A DNA stretch of 64,000 nucleotides from Balaenoptera acutorostrata. Taxonomy: Eukaryota; Chordata; Mammalia; Artiodactyla; Balaenopteridae. Position numbers and translations under genes: made by a program. The stretch is from the NCBI RefSeq assembly GCF_949987535.1, contig NW_026646025.1:868001-932000 (forward strand), read 5' to 3'. Numbering within the stretch: position 1 is the stretch's first letter; each line of letters begins with the position of its first letter. Under the pieces are notes generated by a model. The model worked only from the letters and a program-made list of their open reading frames with translations, had not been told where the DNA came from and made no database searches. This document shows positions 53,553-64,000 of this stretch, piece after piece.

Positions 53553-56373
53553 GTCATCACAATGCTCCATGGCCGTCATCAGCACAATGCTCCAGAATTC
53601 CTGTCATCACAATATTCCATGACCGTGTCATCACAATGCTCCATGGCCCTTGTCATCACAATGCTCCGGAATTCTTCTCATCACATTGTTCCATGACCGT
53701 GTCATCACAATGCTCCATGGCCCTTTTCAGCACAATGCTCCAGAATTCCTGTCATCACAATGTTCCATGACCGTGTCATCACAATGCTCCATGGCCCTTG
53801 TCATCACAATGCTCCAGAATTCTTGTCATAACGATGTTCCATACCGTGTCATCACAATGCTCCATGGCCATTGTCATCACAATGCTCCAGAATTCTTGTC
53901 ATCACAATGATCCATGGCCGTGTCATCACAATGCTCCATGGCCCTTGTCATCATAATTCTCCAGAATTCATGTCATCACAATGTTCCATGACCGTATCAT
54001 CACAATGCTCCATGGCCCTTGTCAGCACAATGCTCCAGAATTCTTCTCATCACAATGTTCCATGACCGTGTCATCACAATGCTCCATGGCCCTTGTCATC
54101 ACAATGCTCCAGAATTCTTGTCATCACAATGTTCCATGACCGTGTCATCACAATGCTCCATGGCCCTTGTCATCACAATGCTCCAGAATTCTTGTCATCA
54201 CAATGCTCCATGGCCCTGTCATCACAATGCTCCATGGCCCTTGTCATCATAATGCTCCAGAATTCTTGTCATCACAATGTTCCATGACCGTGTCATCACA
54301 ATGCTCCATGGCCCTTGTCAGCACAATGCTCCAGAATTCTTGTCATCACAATGTTCCACGGCCGTGTCATCACAATGCTCCATGGCCCTTGTCATGACAA
54401 TGCTCCAGATTTCTTCTCATCATAATGTTCCATGACCGTGTCATCACAATGCTCCATGGCCATTGTTATCACAATGCTCCAGAATTCTTCTCATCACAAT
54501 GTTCCATGGCCGTGTCATCACAATGCTCCATGGCCCTTGTCATCAGAATGCTCCAGAATTCTTGTCATCACAATGTTCCATGACCGTGTCATCACAATGC
54601 TCCGTCGCCTTTGTCATCAGAATGCTCCAGTATTCTTGTCATCACAATGTTCCATGACCATGTCATCACAATGCTCCATGGCCCTTGTCAGCACAATGCT
54701 CCAGAATTCTTGTCATCACAATGTTCCATGACCGTGTCATCACAATGTTACATGACCCTGGTCATCACAGTTCTCCATGACCTTTGTCATCACAATGCTC
54801 TATGTCGCTTTTCATCACAATTCTCAATGACCACTTTAATCACTATGCTCGCTGACCATTTTCATCATATTTCTCTAGTGTCATTACAATACCCCATGGC
54901 CCCTTTCTTCACAATGCTCCATGATGCCTGTCATCACAATGCTCCATGGCTTTTGTTATCACAATGCTCCAGGACCAGTTTCATCACAATTCTCCATTCC
55001 CTTTGTCATCATGGTGCACAATGAAACCTTTCATTAAAATGCTCCATGACACTAGTCATCACAATACTCCATGGCCTTTATCGTCACAATGCTCCAAGGC
55101 ACTTTTCATCACGATGTTCCATGAATACTTTCATCACATTGCTCCATGACCATTGTCATCACAATAGTCCATACCCTTGTCAACACAATGCTGCATAATC
55201 CCTGTCATCACAATTCTCCATGACTGCTGTCATCACAATAATCCAGGACAATTTTCATCACAGTGCTTCATGCCCCCAGTCATCACAGTGCTCCACGATA
55301 CCTTTCATCACAATTCCTAGATGATCAATGTCATCACAATGCCCCATGACACTTGTCATCACAATTCGCTATGACCCTTGTCATCACAATACTCGATGAA
55401 CCGTGTCATCACAGTGTTCCAGGACACATGTCATCACAATGATCCATGTCTACTTCCATCACAATGCTCCAATACCCCTGTCATCACAATGCTCCATGGC
55501 CCCTGTTATCATATTGCTCCATGATCTCTTTCATCACAATGCTCCATGACCACTCTCATTACCATGCCTCATAACGGCTCTCATCTCAATGCTCCATGGC
55601 CCCTTTCATCACAATGCTCCATGAACCCTGTCATCACAATGTACCCTGCCCTTTTCATCACAAAGCTCCGTGGGCCCTGTCATCACAATGCTCCATGCCC
55701 TTGTCATCAAAATGCTCCAGAACTCTTGTCATAATAATGCTCCATGCCAATGTCATCAAAATGCCCCATGACACTTGTCATCACAATGCTCCATGGCCTT
55801 TGTCATCACAATGTTCCATGGCCCCTGTCATCACAGTGCTCCATGATACCTTTCATCGCAAATCTAGATGACCACTGTCATCACAATGCCCCATGACAGA
55901 TGTCATCACAATTCGTCATGGTCCTTGTCATCACAATGCTCCATGAACCGTGTCATCACAAGGTTCCAGGACACTTGTCATCACAATGAACTAAGATCAC
56001 ATTCATCACAGTGCTCCATGAACCCTGTCATCTCAATGCTCCAAAGCCTTTGTATTCACAATGCTCCATGGCCCCTGTAATCACAGTGCTCCATGACCCT
56101 TTTCATCACAATGCTCCAAGACCGCTCTCAACACAATGCCCCATGACGCCTGACATCACAAATCTCCATAGCCTCTCTTACCAAAAAGCTCCATGATCAC
56201 TGTCAGCAGAATGTTCCATGACACTTTTCGTCACAATACTGCATGACCACTGTCATCACAGAGTTCTCTGCCCATATTATCACAATGTTCCTTGTCACCT
56301 TTAATCAAAATGCTCCAAGCCCTTTCATCACAATGCTCCAGAAATCTTTTTCATTGCAATGTTCCTTGACTGT
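53553..56373 (+). repeat. HOR 20 (2,821 bp; 15 added trimers)
   Basis: The subarray is at 53553-54748 and the backbone at 54749-56373. The subarray lacks the ATTACTATATTCC trimer present in most other subarrays and has scattered private changes (CATAACGATG near 53827, CAGATTTCTTC near 54408, CCAGTATTC near 54628). The backbone is recombinant: CTCCAAGGCAC (K) with CCCCCAGTC and CTCCAATA (H). Confidence 0.91.
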
Positions 56374-58775
56374 GTCATCACAATGCTCCATGGCCGTCAT
56401 CAGCACAATGCTCCAGAATTCTTGTCATCACAATGTTCCATGACCGTGTCATCACAATGCTCCATGGCCCTTGTCATCACAATGCTCCGGAATTCTTCTC
56501 ATCACATTGTTCCATGACCTTGTCATCACAATGCTCCATGGCCCTTTTCAGCACAATGCTCCAGAACTCCTGTCATCACAATGTTCCATGACCGTGTCAT
56601 CACAATGTTCCATGGCTGTGTCATCACAATTCTCCATGGCCCTTGTCATCATACTGCTCCAGAATTCTTGTCATTACTATATTCCATGAACGTCTCATCA
56701 CAATGCTCTATGGCGCTTGTCATCAGAATGCTCCAGAATTCTTCTCATCACAATGTTCCATGGCCGTGTCATCACAATGCTCCATGGCCCTTGTCATGAC
56801 AATGCTCCAGAATTCTTCTCATCACAATGTTCCATGACCGTGTCATCACAATGCTCCATGGACATTGTCCTCACAATGCTCCAGAATTCTTGTCATCACA
56901 ATGTTCCATGGCCGTGTCATCACAATGCTCCATGGCCATTTTCATCACAATGCTCCAGAATTCTTGTCATCACAATGTTCCATGACCGTGTCATCACAAT
57001 GCTCCATCGCCTTTGTCATTAGAATGCTCCAGAATTCTTGTCATCACAATGTTCCATGACCATGTCATCACAAGGCTCCATGGCCCTTGTCAGCCCAATG
57101 CTCCAGAATTCTTGTCATCACAATGTTCCATGACCGTGTCATCACAATGTTACATGACCCTGGTCATCACAGTTCTCCATGACCTTTGTCATCACAATGC
57201 TCTATGTCTCTTTTCATCACAATTCTCAATGACCACTTTAATCACTATGCTCGCTGACCATTTTCATCATATTTTTCTAGTGTCATTACAATACCCCATG
57301 GCCCCTTTCTTCACAATGCTCCATGATGCCTGTCATCACAATGCTCCATGGCTTTTGTTATCACAATGCTCCAGGACCAGTTTCATCACAATTCTCCATC
57401 CCCTTTGTCATCATGGTGCACAATGAAACCTTTCATTAAAATGCTCCATGACACTAGTCATCACAACACTCCATGGCCTTTATCGTCACAATTCTCCCAT
57501 GCACTTTTCATCACGGTGTTCCATGAATACTTTCATCACATTGCTCCATGACCATTGTCATCACAATAGTCCATACCCTTGTCAACACAATGCTGCATAA
57601 TCCCTGTCATCACAATTCTCCATGACTGCTGTCATCACAATAATCCAGGACAATTTTCATCACAGTGCTTCATGCCCCAAGTCATCACAGTGCTCCACGA
57701 TACCTTTCATCACAATTCCTAGATGATCAATGTCATCACAATGCCCCATGACACTTGTCATCACAATTCGCTATGACCCTTGTCATCACAATACTCGATG
57801 AACCGTGTCATCACAGTGTTCCAGGACACATGTCATCACAATGATCCATGTCTACTTCCATCACAATGCTGCAATACCCCTGTCATCACAATGCTCCATG
57901 GCCCCTGTTATCATATTGCTCCATGATCTCTTTCATCACAATGCTCCATGACCACTGTCATCACCATGCCTCATAACGGCTCTCATCTCAATGCTCCATG
58001 GCCCCTTTCATCACAATGCTCCATGAACCCTGTCATCACAATGTACCCTGCCCTTTTCATCACAAAGCTCCGTGGGCCCTGTCATCACAATGCTCCATGC
58101 CCTTGTCATCAAAATGCTCCAGAACTCTTGTCATCATAATGCTCCATGCCAATGTCATCAAAATGCCCCATGACACTTGTCATCACAATGCTCCATGGCC
58201 TTTGTCATCACAATGTTCCATGGCCCCTGTCATCACAGTGCTCCATGATACCTTTCATCGCAAATCTAGATGACCACTGTCATCACAATGCCCCATGACA
58301 GATGTCATCACAATTCGCCATGGTCCTTGTCATCACAATGCTCCATGAACCGTGTCATCACAAGGTTCCATGACACTAGTCATCACAATGATCCAAGATC
58401 ACATTCATCACAGTGCTCCATGAACCCTGTCATCTCAATGCTCCAAAGCCTTTGTATTCACAATGCTCCATGGCCCCTGTAATCACAGTGCTCCATGACC
58501 CTTTTCATCACAATGCTCCAAGACCGCTCTCAACACAAATCCCCATAACGCCTGACATCACAAATCTCCATAGCCTCTCTTACCAAAAAGCTACATGATC
58601 GCTGTCAGCAGAATGTTCCATGACAATTTTCGTCACAATACTGCAAGACCACTGTCATGACAGAGTTCTCTGCCCATATCATCACAATGTTCCTTGTCAC
58701 CTTTAATCACAATGCTCCAAGCCCTTTCATCACAATGTTCCAGAAATCTTTTTCATCGCAATGTTCCTTGACTGT
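56374..58775 (+). repeat. HOR 21 (2,402 bp; 9 added trimers plus one monomer)
   Basis: The subarray is at 56374-57150 and the backbone at 57151-58775. The subarray is 24 bp longer than a whole number of trimers: two third-type monomers follow each other near 56580-56627 (TTCCATGACCGT then TTCCATGGCTGT), breaking the three-monomer cycle. The backbone has the unusual combination CCCATGCAC (H) with CCCCAAGTC and CTGCAATA (K). Its end shares a variant set with HOR 18. Confidence 0.9.
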
Positions 58776-61693
58776 GTCATCACAATGCTCCATGGCCGTC
58801 ATCAGCACAATGCTCCAGAATTCTTGTCATCAAAATGTTCCATGACCGTGTCATCACAATGCTCTATGGCCCTTGTCATCACAATGCTCCGGAATTCTTC
58901 TCATCACATTGTTCCATGACCGTGTCATCACAATGCTCCATGGCCATTTTCAGCACAATGCTCCAGAATTCCTGTCATCACAATGTTCCATGACCGTGTC
59001 ATCACAATGCTCCATGGCCCTTTTCATCACAATGCTCCAGAATTCTTGTAATCACAATGTTCCATACCGTGTCATCACAATGATCCATGGCCATTGTCAT
59101 CACAATGCTCCAGAATTATTGTCATCACAATGTTCCATACCGTGTCATCACAATGCTCCATGTCCCTTGTCAGCACAATGCTCCAGAATTCTTCTCATCA
59201 CAATGTTCCATGACCGTTTCATCACAATGTTCCATGGCCGTGTCATCACAATGCTCCATGGCCCTTGTCATCATACTGCTCCAGAATTCTTGTCATTACT
59301 ATATTCCATGAACGTGTCATCACAATGCTTTATGGCGCTTGTCATCAGAATGCTCCAGAATTCTTGTCATCACAATGTTCCATGACCGTGTCATCACAAT
59401 GCTCAATTGCCTTTGTCATCAGAATGCTCCAGAATTCTTGTCATCACAATGTTCCATGACCGGGTCATCACAATGCTCCATGGCCATTGTCAGCAAAATG
59501 CTCCAGAATTCTTGTCATCACAATGTTCCATGGCCGTGTCATCACAATTCTCCATGAACCTTGTAATCACAATGCTCCAGAATTCTTGTCATCACAATGT
59601 TCCATGGCCGTGTCATCACAATGCTCCATGGCCCTTGTCACCATAATGCTCCAGAATTCTTGACATCACAATGTTCCATGACCGTATCATCAAAATGCTC
59701 CATGGACTTTGTCATCACAGTGCTCCAGAATTCTTGTCATTACAATGTTCAATGGCCGCGTCATCACAATGCTCCATGGCCCTTGTCATCATAATGCTCC
59801 AAAATTCTTGTCATCACAATGTTCCATGACCGTACCATCACAATGCTCCATGACCCTTGTCATGACAATGCTCCAGAATTCTTCTCTTCACAATGTTCCA
59901 TGAACGTGTCATCACAATGCTCCATGGCCATTGTCATCACAATGCTCCAGAATTCTTGTCATCACAATGTTCCATGGCCGTGTCATCACAATGCTCCATG
60001 CTACTTCTCATCACAATGCTCCAGAATTCTTGTCATCACAATGTTCCATGACCGAGTCATCACAAAGCTACATGACCGTGGTCATCACAGTTCTCCATGA
60101 CCTTTGTCATCACAATGCTCTATGTCAATTTTCATCACAATTCTCAATGACCACTTTAATCACTATGCTCGCTGACCATTTTCATCATATTTCTCTAGTG
60201 TCATTACAATACCCCATGGCCCCTTTCTTCACAATGCTCCATGATGCCTGTCATCACAATGCTCCATGGCTTTTGTTATCACAATGCTCCAGGACCAGTT
60301 TCATCACAATTCTCCATCCCCTTTGTCATCATGGTGCACAATGAAACCTTTCATTAAAATGCTCCATGACACTAGTCATCACAATACTCCATGGCCTTTA
60401 TCGTCACAATGCTCCAAGGCACTTTTCATCACGATGTTCCATGAATACTTTCATCACATTGCTCCATGACCATTGTCATCACAATAGTCCATACCCTTGT
60501 CAACACAATGCTGCATAATCCCTGTCATCACAATTCTCCATGACTGCTGTCATCACAATAATCCAGGACAATTTTCATCACAGTGCTTCATGCCCCCAGT
60601 CATCACAGTGCTCCACGATACCTTTCATCACAATTCCTAGATGATCAATGTCATCACAATGCCCCATGACCCTTGTCATCACAATTCGCTATGACCCTTG
60701 TCATCACAATACTCGATGAACCGTGTCATCACAGTGTTCCAGGACACATGTCATCACAATGATCCATGTCTACTTCCATCACAATGCTCCAATACCCCTG
60801 TCATCACAATGCTCCATGGCCCCTGTTATCATATTGCTCCATGATCTCTTTCATCACAATGCTCCATGACCACTGTCATCACCATGCCTCATAACGGCTC
60901 TCATCTCAATGCTCCATGGCCCCTTTCATCACAATGCTCCATGAACCCTGTCATCACAATGTACCCTGCCCTTTTCATCACAAAGCTCCGTGGGCCCTGT
61001 CATCACAATGCTCCATGCCCTTGTCATCAAAATGCTCCAGAACTCTTGTCATCATAATGCTCCATGCCAATGTCATCAAAATGCCCCATGACACTTGTCA
61101 TCACAATGCTCCATGGCCTTTGTCATCACAATGTTCCATGGCCCCTGTCATCACAGTGCTCCATGATACCTTTCATCGCAAATCTAGATGACCACTGTCA
61201 TCACAATGCCCCATGACAGATGTCATCACAATTCGCCATGGTCCTTGTCATCACAATGCTCCATGAACCGTGTCATCACAAGGTTCCAGGACACTTGTCA
61301 TCACAATGATCCAAGATCACATTCATCACAGTGCTCCATGAACCCTGTCATCTCAACGCTCCAAAGCCTTTGTATTCACAATGCTCCATGGCCCCTGTAA
61401 TCATAGTGCTCCATGACCCTTTTCATCACAATGCTCCAAGACCGCTCTCAACACAATGCCCCATGACGCCTGACATCACAAATCTCCATAGCATCTCTTA
61501 CCAAAAAGCTCCATGTTCGCTGTCAGCAGAATGTTCCATGACACTTTTCGTCACAATACTGCATGACCACTGTCATCACAGAGTTCTCTTCCCATATTAT
61601 CGCAATGTTCCTTGTCACCTTTAATCAAAATGCTCCATGCCCTTACATCACAATGCTCCAGAAATCTTTTTCATCGCAATGTTCCTTGACTGT
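58776..61693 (+). repeat. HOR 22 (2,918 bp; 16 added trimers plus one monomer)
   Basis: The subarray is at 58776-60068 and the backbone at 60069-61693. It is the most diverged complete subarray, with many third tails reading GGCCGT, several AGCAAAATG and GTAATCAC cores, and damaged GAATTC (GAATTATTG near 59112, AAAATTCTTG near 59800). One extra 24-bp monomer lies near 59206-59240. The backbone mixes haplotypes and shares GTTCTCTTCCCAT near 61583 with HOR 8. Confidence 0.9.
59202..59640 (+). repeat. Subarray segment shared with 62811-63249
   Basis: The segment runs from the extra 24-bp monomer through the ATTACTATATTCC trimer to the variant CCATGAACCTTGTAATCAC near 59552. The same rare variants appear in the same order 3,609 bp downstream. 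Several substitutions separate the copies, so the duplication is older than those in HORs 1-20. Confidence 0.75.
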
Positions 61694-64000
61694 GTCAACA
61701 CAATGCTCCATGGCCGTCATCAGCACAATGCTCCAGAATTCTTGTCATCACAATGTTCCATGACCGTGTCATCACAATGCTCCATGGCCCTTGTCATCAC
61801 AATGCTCCGGAATTCTTCTCATCATATTGTTCAATGACCGTGTCATCACAATGCTCCATGGCCCTTTTCAGCACAATGCTCCAGAATTCCTGTCATCACA
61901 ATGTTCCATGACCGTGTCATCACAATGCTCCATGGCCCTTGTCATCACAATGCTCCAGAATTCTTGTCATCACAATGTTCCATACCGTGTCATCACAATG
62001 CTCCATGGCCATTGTCATCACAATGCTCCAGAATTCTTGTCATCACAATGTTCCATGGCCGTGTCATCACAATGCTCCATGGCCCTTGTCATCATAATGC
62101 TCCAGAATTCTTGTCATCACAATGTTCCATGACCGTGTCATCACAATGCTCCATGGCCCTTGTCAGCACAATGCTCCAGAATACTTGTCATCACAATGTT
62201 CCATGACCGTGTCATCACAATGTTCCATGGCCGTGTCATTACAATGCTCCTTGGCCCTTGTCATCATACTGCTCCAGAATTCTTGTCATTACTATATTCC
62301 ATGAACGTGTCATCACAATGCTCTATGGCGCTTGTCATCAGAAGGCTCCAGAATTCTTGTCATCACAGTGTTCCATGACCGTGTCATCACAATGCTCCAT
62401 GGCCATTGTCAGCAAAATGCTCCAGAATTCTTGTCATCACAATGTTCCATGGCCGTGTCATCACAATTCTCCATGGCCCTTGTCATCACAATTCTCCAGA
62501 ATTCTTGTCATCACAATGTTCCATGGCCGTGTCATCACAATGCTCCATGGCCCTTGTCATGACAATGCTCCAGAATTCTTCTCATCACAATGTTCCATGA
62601 CCGTGTCATCACAATGCTCCATGGCCCTTGTCATGACAATGCTCCAGAATTCTTCTCATCACAATGTTCCATGACCGTGTCATCACAATGCTCCATGGCC
62701 ATTGTCATCACAATGCTCCAGAATTCTTTTCATCACAATGTTCCATGGCCGTGTCATCACAATGCTCCATGGCCCGTGTCATCATAATGCTCCAGAATAC
62801 TTGTCATCACAATGTTCCATGACCGTGTCATCACAATGTTCCATGGCCGTGTCATCACAATGCTCCATGGCCCTTGTCATCATACTGCTCCAGAATTCTT
62901 GTCATTACTATATTCCATGAACGTGTCATCACAATGCTCTATGGTGCTTGTCATCAGAATGCTCCAGAATTCTTGTCATCACAATGTTCCTTGACCGTGT
63001 CATCACAATGCTCCATTGCCTTTGTCATCAGAATGCTCCAGAATTCTTGTCATCACAATGTTCCATGACCGTGTCATCACAATGCTCCATGGCCATTGTC
63101 AGCAAAATGCTCCAGAATTCTTGTCATCACAATATTCCATGGTCGTGTCATCACAATTCTCCATGAACCTTGTAATCACAATTCTCCAGAATTCTTGTCA
63201 TAACAATGTTCCATGGCCGTGTCATCACAATGGTCCATGGCCCTTGTCATGACAATGCTCCAGAATTCTTCTCATCACAATGTTCCATGACCGTGTCATC
63301 ACAATGCTACATGGCCATTGTCATCACAATGCTCCAGAATTCTTGTCATCACAATGTTCCATGGCCGTGTCATCACAATGCTCCACGGCCCTTGTCATCA
63401 TAATGCTCCAGAATTCTTGTCATCACAATGTTCCATGACCGTATCATCACAATGCTCCATGGCGCTTGTCAGCAAAATGCTCCAGAATTCTTCTCATCAC
63501 AATGTTCCATGACTGTGTCATCACAATGCTCCATGGCCCTTGTCATCACAATGCTCCAGAATTCTTGTCATCACAATGTTCCATGACCGTGTCATCACAA
63601 TGCTCCATGGCCCTTGTCATGACAATGCTCCAGAATTCTTCTCATCACAATGTTCCATGACCGTGTCATCACAATGCTCCCTGGCCATTGTCATCACAAT
63701 GCTCCAGAATTCTTGTCATCACAATGTTCCATGGCCGTGTCATCACAATGCTCCATGGCCCTTCTCATCACAATGCTCCAGATTTCTTGTCATCACAATG
63801 TTCCATGACCGTGTCATCACAATGCTCCATCGCTTTTGTCATCAGAATGCTCCAGAATTCTTGTCATCGCAATGTTCCATGACCGTGTCATCACAATGCT
63901 CCATGGTCCTTGTCATCATAATGCTCCAGAATTCTTGTCATTACTATATTCCATGAACGTGTCATCACAATTCTCTAAGGCGCTTGTCATCAGAATGATC
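61694..64000 (+). repeat. HOR 23, partial: longest trimer subarray, cut by the window end
   Basis: At least 2,307 bp of trimers run to the window end without reaching a backbone, longer than any complete subarray (maximum 1,713 bp). The ATTACTATATTCC trimer occurs three times (near 62291, 62907 and 63943) at spacings of 616 bp (8 trimers plus 24) and 1,036 bp (14 trimers). Two register slips of one extra 24-bp monomer lie near 62205 and 62823. Adjacent trimers with CATGACAATG near 62559 and 62633 look like a fresh 74-bp duplication. Confidence 0.9.
62811..63249 (+). repeat. Subarray segment shared with 59202-59640
   Basis: This is the partner copy at offset 3,609 bp, with CCATGAACCTTGTAATCAC near 63161. 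Beyond about 63250 the two regions diverge (CATGACAATG here against CACCATAATG in HOR 22). Confidence 0.75.

Larger units (their letters stand above)
1..64000 (+). repeat. Nested higher-order satellite DNA array filling the window
   Basis: All sequence is made of head-to-tail 23-25 bp monomers sharing the core GTCATCACAATG, with the same orientation from end to end. Monomers group into 74-bp trimers, and trimers plus a diverged backbone form 1.7-3.3 kb HORs. Monomers inside one backbone differ strongly from each other, yet the same position in different HORs is nearly identical, which is the hallmark of higher-order satellite organisation. No stretch of unique DNA, poly-A tail, LTR or target-site duplication is visible. 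The + strand is C-rich and G-poor. The family is not one I recognise. A centromeric, pericentromeric or sex-chromosome location is inferred from organisation only. Confidence 0.97.

Noticed and set aside
29..63956. Hundreds of overlapping forward open reading frames of 60-170 codons rich in His, Ser, Cys, Asn and Met
   Set aside because: They are read-through of the monomer in rotating frames. They overlap each other in different frames, start and stop at monomer-length shifts, and have no recognisable domain or gene context. They are not annotated as genes.
1..64000. Transposable element origin or insertions
   Set aside because: No terminal repeats, poly-A tails, target-site duplications or coding remnants interrupt the monomer pattern anywhere in the window.

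Overview
The whole 64-kb window is satellite DNA. I see no protein-coding gene, RNA gene, transposon or unique sequence in it. Every part is built from one 23-25 bp monomer, always in the same orientation. The monomer has a near-invariant 12-bp core, GTCATCACAATG, followed by a variable 11-13 bp tail. The open frames, all on the + strand, are read-through of the repeat and not genes. This points to eukaryotic heterochromatin (centromeric, pericentromeric or sex-chromosome type). I do not recognise the satellite family and cannot name the species.

The repeat has at least four nested levels. (1) The monomer is 24-25 bp. (2) Three monomer types in fixed order form a 74-bp trimer (25+25+24): tail CTCCATGGCCCTT with an NcoI-type palindrome, tail CTCCAGAATTCTT with an EcoRI-type palindrome, and tail TTCCATGACCGT. 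(3) A higher-order repeat (HOR) of 1.7-3.3 kb consists of a subarray of 74-bp trimers plus a 1,625-bp backbone of about 65 strongly diverged monomers. There are 22 complete HORs plus a partial one at each end. (4) Above the HOR there are 739-bp tandem duplications inside six subarrays, adjacent sister HORs, and a multi-HOR segment repeated at an offset of exactly 14,842 bp.

The most striking feature is how the length varies. Between two fixed landmarks the backbone measures 1,494 bp in 20 of 22 copies; the exceptions are a 1-bp and a 49-bp deletion. HOR length takes the values 1712, 2156, 2402, 2525, 2672-2673, 2746-2747, 2821, 2846, 2918 and 3338 bp. After correcting for a recurrent 1-bp-short monomer, the differences are whole multiples of 74 bp (0, 6, 11, 13, 14, 15, 16 or 22 added trimers). 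Two distal HORs carry one further 24-bp monomer.

Layout: a backbone end at 1-159; HORs 1-22 tiling 160-61693; HOR 23 (subarray only) at 61694-64000. HORs 1-20 are highly homogenised. From about 56 kb the subarrays become more heterogeneous, with register slips and the longest subarray of all, which may mean the window is nearing the edge of the array or another subfamily. Backbone variants define two haplotypes with clear recombinants, so this looks like an array shaped by unequal exchange and gene conversion.
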